Origin: Aldrovandia affinis
Lineage: Eukaryota; Chordata; Actinopteri; Notacanthiformes; Halosauridae
Assembly (NCBI GenBank): GCA_029706075.1
Contig: JAINUG010000149.1
Span: 1,391,001-1,455,000, forward strand
DNA: 64,000 nucleotides
Reading direction: 5' to 3'
In this document: piece by piece, positions 37,346-47,769 of the stretch
How positions within the stretch are numbered: the stretch's first letter is position 1
Layout of the letters: each line of letters starts with the position of its first letter
Made by a program: the position numbers and the translations under genes
The notes under the pieces: generated by a model
What the model saw: only the letters and a program-made list of their open reading frames with translations
The model's database searches: none
Told to the model about the DNA's origin: nothing

Positions 37346-37836
37346 GCTCCTACATAAGACACACACCTTCAGTGGGCAGCATTGGTGAACCCAGCGTTTT
37401 CCCATTTGCTCCCTGAAAGGGCCTCCCTCCATCACCTCCCCCGTTAATTACAGCGGCCGAACTGAAGCACATTCACATTCAAATCTCAGCAGTCCAGCAC
37501 TCTGGAGGATAAGCCCCCGTACCTTCATTATGCTGCTCCCCTTCCGTCTCACTCTGCCGCAAGAGTACGGGGAGAAGCAGAGAACCAGGAATGTTGTGCT
37601 GGCCATTGTGTCGCCTGAGTGCTTCTCTCGCACAGATTAGGTAAATTAGTGTCACCGACTCTATTTTCCGCATTTCGTTTCTCTCTCCGTCTCTTCAGAT
37701 GAGACGTGGGATAATTAGACAGGTCGATGAATATTCACGACCCACAACTCATTGGTGAGAGAGTTATAGGCCATTATAGATTAAGCGCCTCGTAAACACA
37801 CACGCACAGGAACAGTCTCTCCCTCCTTTCCTGCGT

Positions 37837-37892
37837 CTTACAAAGGCAGTGAATCAGACACCGCAAGATTAGGACCCGTCCAAACATATACG

Positions 37893-37893
<1 letters not shown>
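37837..37893 (+). repeat. left arm of inverted repeat flanking the V exon
   Basis: The stretch from CTTACAAAGGCAGTGAATCA through GCAAGATTAGGACC to CGTCCAAACATATACGCAC is the reverse complement of 39763-39829, apart from about eight extra bases in the other arm. Weaker similarity extends leftwards to about 37801. Both arms end at a CA/TG tract. The V exon lies between the arms. Confidence 0.9.
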
Positions 37894-37973
<80 letters not shown>

Positions 37974-38012
37974 AAACACAGACACAGACACAGACACACA
38001 CATACACACGGA

Positions 38013-38057
<45 letters not shown>

Positions 38058-38116
38058 AAACACAGACACAGACACACACACACACAAACACAGCACGCAT
38101 ATGGAGACACACACAC

Positions 38117-38159
<43 letters not shown>

Positions 38160-38205
38160 AAACACAGACACAGACACAGACACAGACACACACACACACA
38201 CGGAG

Positions 38206-38278
<73 letters not shown>

Positions 38279-38325
38279 AAACACAGACACAGACACAGAC
38301 ACAGACACACACACATACACACGGA

Positions 38326-38398
<73 letters not shown>

Positions 38399-38470
38399 CA
38401 CAGACACAGACACAGACACAGACACACACATACACACGGAGACACACTCACTCTCACGCACACACTCACA
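37891..38470. repeat. composite (CA)n array with higher-order units next to V exon donor
   Basis: About 0.57 kb of CA repeats (plus strand), interrupted at intervals by variant blocks of the form GTAAACACAGACACAGACACA and CATACACACGGAGACAC. These blocks recur about five times, so the array has a higher-order period and not only dinucleotide slippage. Its right edge is within about 20 bases of the V-exon donor (38474-38475), so the transcript enters a long GU-rich stretch right after the exon. GU-rich intronic tracts near donors can bind regulators such as CELF or TDP-43 proteins; any effect here is inference. Confidence 0.95.
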
Positions 38471-38475
38471 CTCAC

Positions 38476-38823
38476 CCAGGACGCTGACCGTGGTGGAGGC
38501 CTGTGTGTTGCCCAGGGGGAAGGTGGCCACCTTGCAGGTGTAGGCGCCGATGTCGGCGAAGCCCACGTCCTCCAGCACGATGGTGGCGTCGCGCTCGGAC
38601 GGCGAGCGGAAGGACAGCCGCCTCTTGTAGTCGGCGGAGATGGAGATGCCGAACTGGGGGTTGTAGACGGCCAGGGTGACGGTGCCCGAGGGCAGGCGGC
38701 GCTCCCACGAGCTCTGGGTCAGGCTGAGGTTAGCCCCCACCTCCACCCGGCAGCCCAGCGTGATGTTCTTCCCCAGCACGGCGCTCACCTTCTCCGGCAC
38801 CACCACCTGGTTACTGCCCACAC
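38476..38823 (-). CDS. nectin3: nectin-3-like, exon for Ig V domain (5'-most exon seen)
   Basis: Membrane-distal Ig V domain of a nectin, the part that makes cis and trans adhesive contacts at cell junctions. The exon is 348 nt, bounded by a gcag acceptor and a gtgagt donor, phase 1 at both ends, giving about 116 residues. Visible features are [14 protein letters not shown] near the start, the Ig cysteines at exon residues 25 and 97, the core Trp at 40, the motif AVYNPQFG at 52-59, [11 protein letters not shown] at 79-89, and ATFPLGN at 100-106, a nectin hallmark. N-glycosylation sequons NIT and NLS lie at 20 and 32. The TFPLGN block and the V-to-C1 junction VEP fit nectin-3 better than nectin-1, -2 or -4; this is from memory of the family. 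No signal peptide is in this exon, so at least one upstream exon is missing. Third codon positions are strongly GC-rich. Confidence 0.93.
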
Positions 38824-38887
38824 CTGCGGGGAGAGAGAGGGGGCGCAACGCGGTCAGGGAGCTCACCCACTCAACTCGAGGCTTAGT

Positions 38888-38925
38888 GGAGCACACACAC
38901 TCATGCACAGACACGTACGCGCACA

Positions 38926-38975
<50 letters not shown>

Positions 38976-38988
38976 CACACGCACACAG
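38888..38988. repeat. (CA)n array just upstream of the V exon
   Basis: CA and CGCACA repeats starting about 65 bases upstream (transcript sense) of the V-exon acceptor. With the array at 37891-38470, the exon lies between two CA arrays. Confidence 0.95.
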
Positions 38989-39762
38989 TTTGTCTTTCTC
39001 TCCGTAGCTTTCATCCTCGCTCGCGACCGTAGATGGTCCGAGAACCCTCGAGAGCGCCACGCACAACACAGTGCAGCACGACTGCCAGAGGTGGCCCAGA
39101 ACACGCACACACACAGCCTCCGATAGCGACGGCTGCACGACGCACCTCAGACCAACCCGGCTCGGCTCAGGTCCACACCGGTTCTGGCCCGAACACCCCA
39201 TCCCCCCCTCCGCCGCCACTGGACCGTGTTCACAGTCCCCGAGGCTCATCCCGTTAGCAGGGGCGTTCGTCAGCAGTGACGCCGCCAGGGTCCTTTCCAA
39301 CGCAGGGGAACCAGGGTCAGTCAGCCGGTGGTGGCAGTGCAGGTGAGCTCGGCTCCCCCAGGGCTCAACGTTTTAACAAACAGCCCTCCCTCCCGCCCTC
39401 TCCCTTCGCTCCGGGACGCTCTGGCTAAAAGCTGCTGCTAATTGTCGAAGCGCCTCGCCCCTATAAAAGGCGCAGCCAAACGGGCCCTGAACACACACTC
39501 AGCGCTGGAACGGGATGAAACATCGGAGAGCAAGTTTTCCTTCCTCCCCGTGTCTTTTTAAGAGGCCTCGTTAATCTGCGTCTGGTCCCGCTGCATGCTT
39601 GTTTGCGCGCGCGCCCGACTTATTTTCAGCGCGCTGCAGCACGCGAACGCGATTCACACAAGAGGTGGCTGCAGTAAGCACCGGCCACGACCAGCCAGAG
39701 AGGGCCCCTCTCAACCTTTCAATCACGTCCCTGAGTCCTCTGTGTGTGTGTGTGTGTGTGTG

Positions 39763-39829
39763 TGCGTATATGTTTGGACGTGTGTTTTGGGTCCTAATCT
39801 TGCGGTGTCTGATTCACTGCCTTTGTAAG
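39763..39829 (-). repeat. right arm of inverted repeat flanking the V exon
   Basis: Reverse complement of 37837-37893, about 1.9 kb away, with an insertion of about eight bases after TGTTTGGACG. A (GT)n tract lies on its left. A shorter third copy, CATTCACTGCCTTTGTAA at about 39924-39941, follows in direct orientation, and around it GTGTNTCTCAATCT and AAGTTAACAGAGA are themselves repeated in tandem (39905-40015). Confidence 0.9.
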
Positions 39830-40033
39830 ACGACTGTGTGTGGAAAGGACTGTGTGTGAGACTGTGAGAGACTGTTGCGTGAGCCCTGTGCCTATGTGCG
39901 TAGAGTGTGTTTCTCAATCTTCTCATTCACTGCCTTTGTAAAGTTAACAGAGAGACTGTTCTGGTGTACACCAGAGTGTGTATCTCAATCTCACACAAAG
40001 TTAACAGAGACACTGGCGTATCACGCACGCACG

Positions 40034-40065
<32 letters not shown>

Positions 40066-40439
40066 TGCACGCACACACGCACACACACACACACACGAGA
40101 GGACGCCTCTTCGCTGCACTCCTAACATCCCGCAGATACACTCGGCCACAATGCAATAATCCAGGAAGTATCACTGATGAAGTACTCCCTGCGCTCAGCC
40201 GGCACACACACCAGGAGAGACCTGTGACGGGCGGGGTAAGCTGTAAGGAACGACGGCCGTCTGGAGGATATATTACCACGCATCATTTGGCGTGGCGCGG
40301 TCGGGGGGACAACAGACAATAATGTGAATAAATGAGATGGCGCGGGGGAGAACCGATACCGCTCTCGTCCCGCTGAGAGCCCGGCGGGCGGCCACTGTAA
40401 CCGTATCCGCTAATGTAGGGACCTCGCGGCTCGGCCGTA

Positions 40440-40745
40440 CACCCACCCACACACCCACCCACCCACCCACCCTCCCTCCTCCCTGTAGGGACCTCCCTCC
40501 CTCCCTCCCTCTCTCCCCTCTCCCTCCCTCTCTCTCTCCTCTCTCACCCACCGGCCCTCCGGCCTCCCCTCCCTCCCTCTCTCCCTCCCCCTCCCTCCCT
40601 CTCCCCCTCCCTCCCTCCCTCCCTCTCCCCCTCCCTCCCTCCCTCCCTCTCCCCTTCCTCCCTCCCTCTCCCTCTTCCTCCCTCCCTCTCCCTCCCTCCC
40701 TCCCTCCCTCTCTCCCTCTTTCTCTGTCCCCCACCCTGTCCCCCC
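40440..40745. repeat. (CCCT)n/(CCACCCA)n pyrimidine tract
   Basis: Starts CACCCACCCACCCACCC and then about 240 bp of CCCTCCCTCTCTCC, purine-rich on the nectin transcript strand. The phrase CCTGTAGGGACCTC is duplicated within and just before it (about 40415 and 40482). Confidence 0.95.
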
Positions 40746-41315
40746 CCCACGTCCCTTTCCCGGCCGCTCCAGCGGTTAAAGCGCTCCATCTTCCCCTCCA
40801 GACAGCGGTCTGTTTCACAGGGAGTATCGCCAATGTCTGTTTACTTATCCAGCGGGTGTAGGTTTCACTCCCGGCGACCAAAGCGCTTCCCCAAATTAGC
40901 GTTCGACAATTGCTTTTCCGCTTAAGATCGCGATCGCGTCACAAGGGGAACGCAGCAGCGTGTGAAACGACCGAAGCTCGCTCGACGAGAGGGAGAGAGC
41001 GCGGCGAGATGAAAATCTTACACTCCGCTTAATTTCTGATCGCCCGACTTCTCAGACACCGTTTGAGGTGAACTGACTGGGGGTCAAAGTTCAGCTTTGT
41101 GTAGTCGGATGTGTCCAAAGAGTTCCAGCGCTGGTGGTTTTTGCTCATCATGGTGATGCAGGGGGTCAAAGGTCAGTTTCCTTTCATTGCCTCTGATCAC
41201 ACAATCGGACAGATACGTCAGCTCAGAGCTGTGATGTTCTGTCAACCCCCAGCACATCAAAACTACCATTAGCTTATTTACACCACCTCCTTATTTACAG
41301 AGCATGCTATGCATT

Positions 41316-41361
41316 TGTGTGTGCGTGTGTGTGCTTGTCTGTGTGTGTGTGTGCATTTGTG

Positions 41362-41392
<31 letters not shown>

Positions 41393-41421
41393 GCGCATGC
41401 GTGCGTGCGTGTGTGTATGTA

Positions 41422-41456
<35 letters not shown>

Positions 41457-41625
41457 CTGTCCAGAGGCACCGCCTAATCTACCACAGGCTCCACATCACA
41501 CAACCTGCCACCCACCCTGAAATACACAGTATGTGTATGTGTGTGTGTGTTTCTGTGTGTGTGTGTGTGCGCGTACGTTTGTGTTTACATTTGTGAGTGT
41601 GTGTGTGTGTGTGTGTATATGTATA

Positions 41626-41672
<47 letters not shown>
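41316..41672. repeat. (GT)n arrays
   Basis: Three GT arrays separated by short unique sequence, with ATATGTATATGTATGTG interruptions. Confidence 0.95.
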
Positions 41673-41673
<1 letters not shown>

Positions 41674-42218
41674 TTTGGGGCTTTCACATCAGTGTGTTTG
41701 GGTAATAACAGTGAACAGGCGGTGATCCTCTCCGCAGGATCGGGGGGGGACAGATGGCCTCGGCGTGGGACACCCAAACGCAGGCGGCAGGAAGGGCTCG
41801 GTGCCCGGCCACCCCTCCCTGCGTCCAAAAACACAAAACATGGAGCCACATGAAAAAGGGGAAAGAGAGGAAGTGGACTTCAGAAGAGTGGGATTTTAAG
41901 AAGAGAGCCGAACAGAAGAGTCCGCTGACAGGGGGGGTGAGATCGGTCCGAACGACAGCACTCTGTCTGCCCTGCACTTCGGCTCGCACTCTTTCTCAAC
42001 CTCAATTCTATTTATTTCGTGTGTTCGTGAGTCCTTGTTGTGACACATCGCTGCTCCTACACATGGATTTAATGCTCGACTTTCATTTAAAACACAGTTT
42101 CTATCCGTCAGCAAATAAGAAAAAAAAACTATAAATGCCACCATCTGACCGCTGCCCATCTGCCAGAGTGGCGTGAGAGAGTGTTTCTTTATCCCAGCCA
42201 CCGAGTACGGATATTCAC

Positions 42219-43632
42219 TAGAGATGCACCGATTGCGATTTTCTTGGCCGATTCCGATTTCCAATTTTTGATTAGTCTGACTTGCCGATACCGATTTTGG
42301 CGATTCGATTTTTTTTTCCTAAAAATAATAATTGACAACTTACACAAACATTTTTGTAACTTTGCTTTCATAGAAAATTAAGATTGACAATTCTGAGGTA
42401 GGTCAGAAGCATGAGGTAGGTCTCACTAAAACACATTTCAAAATAAAAAAAGTGTTCCAGGTTACTGGACAGAGCTTTTCTTTTTTTGTGCAAATTAAAT
42501 TCAATGATGAATAAAAGAGAATCCAACAACAGTGGCATGTAGCCTTTAAGTAATAAATAAAAAGAAACAAGAGTAGTTTAAATTTACTGACATGGTGACA
42601 GACCATTAGTCCGGAAATATTTATTTAAAACACTAACGTTATATTCTGATGACAGATGACACAAGCGCTTTTCCATTAAATAATTATATGGCTTCAACTT
42701 GATGTGCATCAGAAAGTTATTGCGACAATGCTAATGGAAAACAGGTTAGTTCGAACCTATGATGCGCTAGACTAATTTGTTTGCTAGAGGTGGATTAGAG
42801 TAGATCCCAATTCTATATAGTGCAATGGAAAACACTTGTAGCGATATAAGGGCGGATGTTTCAGTTGCGGAGCTTGTCAAAGGCATTGAAACAAGCCGCT
42901 CTTCAGCAGAATTTCGTTAGGTCAGGGTAGCCTAGTCAGGTAGCCTAACGACTACGACTTTAACTAGCTTCAAAGCCTAGATAAAAATGTTTCAAACTAG
43001 GAGTAATTGGAAAAGAGGCGATGCTTGCTGTTTCTGAGTTTGTTTGATAGTGGAAACGCACAGCTGTGGTTTAGCTAGAAATCGTTAGATGAATTTATCA
43101 TTAGGTCTAATAAGTTAGATTTGTATGAGTGAATAGCACTGTTTCATAACGTCACTCATTAGCGAACATAATGATTTCAGTGCAATTCAGTGCTTCAGCA
43201 GGGCATTATTACGTCAAGTGTATGCACTACCACCATGTTCTATTAATGGAAAATGGTTCAGAGGAACCGAACTAGCTTAACGAAGTTAATTATTAATTAA
43301 CCCGGTACCTACGGTACTGTAGAAAAACGAGTTGGTCAACCTAAATGATTAGGTTGGTCGTTCGAACGTTTTCGAGGTTGTTCCTCCGCGGCTTATTTTC
43401 GATTGACATGTATGACAAACTGAAAGCTTTAAGTGTTCAGCGCTGCGCTCATCTGATCTGTCTGCATTGGCTCACGGGTACGCCGCGCACGTCACGTGAA
43501 AAGAGGGGGCGAGGAGCCAACCGGCGCACAGAATCGGCTATGTGGAGTGATCGGGATCAAGTCACCGATTGAGGCCGATCAGCTGAAAATCGGCCATTTC
43601 CGGTCAGAGGCCGATCGATCGGTGCATCTCTA
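42219..43632. mobile_element. non-autonomous hAT-like element
   Basis: A perfect 15-bp inverted repeat TAGAGATGCACCGAT / ATCGGTGCATCTCTA marks both ends. Subterminal GGCCGAT/ATCGGCC motifs are repeated inside each end, typical of hAT elements. The 1.41-kb interior is AT-rich and has no transposase frame. An 8-bp target duplication could not be seen, so the insertion is old or rearranged. Family named from terminal sequence only. Confidence 0.82.
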
Positions 43633-43799
43633 CACTTTAGGGACTTGTGTGCACTTTGATCTGAAGGCCGTCGCCCTGGCGTTTTATGGCGGTCTTATGC
43701 AGTGTTTTCCGGGTCATGCGACTGCAGATGAGCCATGCCACACAGGCGCCAGTGACTCCCTGAATGTACGGCACACCTGAGTGCTGAATGAGCTACACA

Positions 43800-43918
43800 G
43801 TAAAACCCAACCCAACCCAGCCCAGCCCAACACCCCCCCCACACTATGAGCACAGGTCTCTGTAGCACGCAGCCCAGCCCAGCCCAGCAGCCCAGCCCAA
43901 CACAGCCCGGCCCAGCGA
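43800..43918. repeat. (CCCAG/CCCAA)n repeat
   Basis: Pentamers AACCC and AGCCC in two blocks separated by about 30 bases. Confidence 0.93.
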
Positions 43919-44092
43919 GAGGTTAAGAGCTGCACGTTGTTACAGCAGGCCGCTGGTCTTTGCACACGGCACTCCGGTGAGCCTCTGCCATCAGGACTGA
44001 GTGCGTGGCCACTGAACGCAGAGGGCTGTTCCTCACCGGGGAGTTTCTCTTGTAATGTTCAGTGCTATCCTCACACCTGATGAAGGCAGCCC

Positions 44093-44132
44093 ACCTCCTC
44101 CTCCTCCTCCTCCTCCTCCTCCTCCTCCTCTG
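44093..44132. repeat. (CTC)n trinucleotide repeat
   Basis: About 13 CTC triplets; reads as poly-Leu or poly-Arg in shadow frames. Confidence 0.95.
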
Positions 44133-44859
44133 CCCATTCAATCCCTCCTCCCTCCTCCATCCATCACTAAATCCTCTCTATTCCCAGACCTGGCAACAGC
44201 TTCACCCTAGAACCCGCTCGCCCATCATTCTTCACCACGCAGCGCGTCCCTGCTTCCTGGCCTGACCGCTCACGCGTCCCCAGGGAAAGTGAGCATCAAC
44301 GAGATGATACACAATCACACTCACACACGGACATTCACAGACACTCATACACACACATAGACACACACACTCACTCTCTCACTGACCCTGACACTGACTG
44401 ACACACACACACATTGTAGGAGGGGCAGGGGGTGGGTGAGGGGAAAGAAAGGACACAAAGAGAATGGGAAATATATCAATAAAAGTGTAATAAAAAAAAC
44501 AAATGACTGGAAAAAGTGAAAAATAGGGCAAGGACACATTAATAGGAAAGATATGGACCCTCTTTGAAGCATGTTTAGTATTTGTTATTCCCCCCCACAC
44601 TCCCCGACATCACTAATTGCGACAAGCTGCTTGGGGAGATGTGATCATAAATCAAAACCCTCTGTGCTGCCGGGCAACAGAAACCAAACATTCCACACTG
44701 GCCACTTCACGTGCCAATCCCCCCTGTCTAACCTAGCTCTGTCCCTGGTCTACCCTCCCAACACCGTCTGACCAGAGCCCCACGTGAGTGACAGCGTAAC
44801 CTGCCACCGTCACTGAGAGCCCGGTGCGTAATACTGTCCAACAGGCTGAAACTGCAGGG

Positions 44860-44863
44860 AGGG

Positions 44864-44901
<38 letters not shown>

Positions 44902-45060
44902 GAAAGAGAGAGAGAGAGGTAGAGAAAGAGTGAGAGAGAGAGAAAGAGGGAGAGAGAGAGTGACAAAGGAAGAGAAAGTGCATGAAGGTGAAGTTGAGAG
45001 GGAGAGTGAAAAAGGGAAAGGACAGAGAAGAGTAGGGAAGGATAGCAGAGAGCAGAGAGC
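44860..45060. repeat. (GA)n purine tract
   Basis: GA-rich with GTAGA and GTGA interruptions, followed by a CA array at 45083-45250. Confidence 0.93.
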
Positions 45061-45082
45061 AGAAGCAGCGCGCTATTCACAC

Positions 45083-45085
45083 AGA

Positions 45086-45136
<51 letters not shown>

Positions 45137-45250
45137 CACACACACACACGCTCCCACGCACACACACCCACACACGAACGCACGCACACGCACACACAAT
45201 GTAGGACAGAAATCACATACATGTACATAGACACACACACAGACACACAT
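45083..45250. repeat. (CA)n array
   Basis: Pure CA from about 45086 to 45135, then CGCACACACACC variants. Confidence 0.95.
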
Positions 45251-45315
45251 ACTTCACAGTTGAAGTGAGCAACAGATGAGAGGGGACGGAGTTGAAAAGG
45301 TAGGACTATGCGTAT

Positions 45316-45404
45316 GGTTTCGAACCACGGCTGTGACAGGTAGCTCACACTCGCAAAGCACCAGTCAATGTGAGTGCTTTAGACCGCTACGCTATCCGAG
45401 GCCC
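45316..45404 (-). mobile_element. tRNA-derived SINE head
   Basis: On the minus strand GCCTCGGATAGCGTAGCGGT, then AAGCACTCACATTGACTGGT, then a B-box GGTTCGAAACC. It has the length and arm layout of a tRNA with a long variable arm but lacks a clean acceptor stem, and it matches the head of the SINE at 14266, so I call it a SINE fragment and not a tRNA gene. Confidence 0.78.
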
Positions 45405-46049
45405 CTTCTGTCCAGGGGTTTCGAGGGCGTCCCTTCGCCAGCATCAGATGTAGCTCTATAAGCACGCGGCCGCGACTACTGGCCCAGAGGGGTGTCGGTC
45501 TTAGGAGGAAGCGGTTCCTATTTTCAACCTTCCGGCAAAATCAAAAGCATGAAAAGGTCTTGGAATGAAGAAGTGTAATGGAGGCGACCCGAAGCCATGA
45601 CTGGGATCGACTTCAAGTGACTCCAAACCCTCACACACGGCCCCCCTGCTGTTCCTGGTTAACTCGAGATGGAATGCTGAACTTTGGACAAGACGTCCGG
45701 GACACAGAAATACCCCCCCACCCACTATTGAAACCCAAGAGCGCTGGACCGGTGCTGGAGTTACAGAGGACTGGGGAGGAGGCGGGCTGGCTGGCTGGCT
45801 GGCTGGCTGGCCGTGTGAATTTGACAGGAGCTCAGCGCTAAGGAGCTGACTGATAGCAGATGTCCCGGACAGAGCGGGACACGCAAGGATCGAGCGGCTC
45901 CCGTTTCGCTTGGGTCAGCCCGACGGAGACGCGAAGGCCACCCCCTTCAGACGTGTCAAAAACAGACGCTGGGCGCACACGGACACAGCATTGACACATG
46001 GCACAGCGACACTGCTACAGCAAACACAGCAGGCACACAGAGGAATTCA
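45405..46049. other. no gene recognised
   Basis: Unique-looking sequence with a (GGCT)n run at 45785-45812. Confidence 0.5.
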
Positions 46050-46409
<360 letters not shown>

Positions 46410-46833
46410 GCACAGGGCTCGGTTCCCACAGTTGCGCACAATTTCCGATTTGAGGAGCATCTATAAAAGAAGCCCATTCATCTCATCCAACAAGGATGTT
46501 TTGTTTCGGCCCCTTCTCTGCGTTCTGCAATATACTAATGCACGGCTGGACAGATGGATGGATGGCATCATAAAAATGTGCCTGCGCTTCCGGCCAAATA
46601 AATAAGGGAGTGTCAGAACCGGACCGACAGCGGGCCACGGAGAGCAGGAAGGAGAGCGAGCGCTTTCAAACTTAATCACTTCATTTTAACCACCTTTCCG
46701 CCAGCGCTTCTCCTCCGCCTCCTTCCCCTTCCCAACCTTAAAAGTTTATTACTGGCAGGGCAATTTTTCAAGATTCTCCAATGAAGTTACAAAACATCTT
46801 TGTGAAGTATGAAGTATGGGACGTGCGGTTACA

Positions 46834-47640
46834 CGCGCAAGTAACCAAAACAAGGGAAACGCCAACGTAGTGAGTTAATAGGGCGTTGGGCCAACACGAG
46901 CCGCCAGAACAGCTTCAGTGCGCCTTGGCATAGATTCTACAAGCGTCTGGAACTCTATTGGAGGGATGTAACACCATTCTTCCACGAGAAATTCCATCAT
47001 GTGGCGTTTTGTTGATGGTGGTGGAAAACGCTGTCTCAGGCGCCGCTCCAGCATCTCCCATAAGTGTTCAATTGGGTTGAGATCTGGTGACTGAGACGGC
47101 CATGGCATATGGTTTAGATCATTTTCATGCTCATCAAACCATTCAGTGGCCACTCGTGCTCTGTGGATGGGGGCATTGTCATCCTGGAAGAGACCACTCC
47201 CATCAGGATAGAAATGCTTCACCACAGGATGAAGGTGATCACTCAGAATGGCTTTGTATTTATTGGCATTTATCTTGCCCTATAAGGGCTTGAGTGAACT
47301 TAACGCATGCCATACAGGCCAGTATAATGCAGTGCTCTTGCTATTGTTGACTGATGCACTATTACTCCATTGTCAGCCACTGAACTCTGTAGCTCTTTTT
47401 TTAGAGTCATTGTTGGCCTCACAGTGGCTTCCCTCACAAATCTCCTCCTTGTTTGGTCACGGAGTTTGGAGGGACAGCCTTTTCTAGCCATTATTGAACC
47501 AACAATGATCACTGGGATATCCAAATCCTTAGATCATTTTGTGTATCCTTTTCCTAATCTGTGCCTTTTGATAACCATATCCCTGGCTTCCTGAGAAAGC
47601 AATTTGGTCTTCATTTTTCTTTTATGTTTTTAATCCTGAA
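46834..47640 (-). pseudogene. Tc1-like transposon copy with broken transposase
   Basis: Read on the minus strand. Near 47612 an ATG starts MKTKLLSQEARDMVIKRH, the usual Tc1 N-terminus, then a stop. The helix-turn-helix part continues in another frame (47300-47524, with SKLRDQTRRRFVREA). A deletion then removes the segment holding the first catalytic Asp. The frame 46875-47225 keeps LFQDDNAPIHRARV and SPDLNPIEHLWEMLERRLRQ, carrying the second and third catalytic positions. Loss of the middle and at least two frame breaks make it dead. The right-hand end near 46834-46870 (GTAACCAAAACAAGGGAAAC) resembles the termini of the copy at 51420. Confidence 0.92.
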
Positions 47641-47724
47641 ATCATGACAGTGACTGTTACGGCACACAAACAGAGGCCAATCAACTCATTGTGTGGCTCG
47701 TTTTGTGCAAGGCCCTGCAAGTGA

Positions 47725-47769
<45 letters not shown>

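Larger units (their letters stand above)
38989..42218 (-). other. probable intron 1, proximal part; no exon recognised
   Basis: GC-rich unique sequence to about 39720, then the inverted-repeat arm, CA array (40023-40097), a pyrimidine tract (40440-40745) and GT arrays (41316-41672). No signal-peptide exon followed by a GT donor was recognised on the minus strand. Confidence 0.5.

Noticed and set aside
38476..38823. Assignment to nectin-1, nectin-2 or nectin-4
   Set aside because: Tail motifs DMQKESQ and [12 protein letters not shown] and the TFPLGN and TGYDGNW blocks fit nectin-3 best; the fish duplicate (a or b) cannot be decided.
37774..38986. Long Cys/Val-repeat and His/Thr-repeat frames over CA/GT arrays here and elsewhere
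   Set aside because: They are translations of dinucleotide repeats, open on both strands, with no coding features.
42219..43632. Endogenous retrovirus or LTR element
   Set aside because: Ends are inverted, not direct; no LTR, gag, pol or env sequence found anywhere in the window.
45316..45404. Possible tRNA-Leu/Ser gene
   Set aside because: Matches the SINE head at 14266 and lacks a clean acceptor stem.
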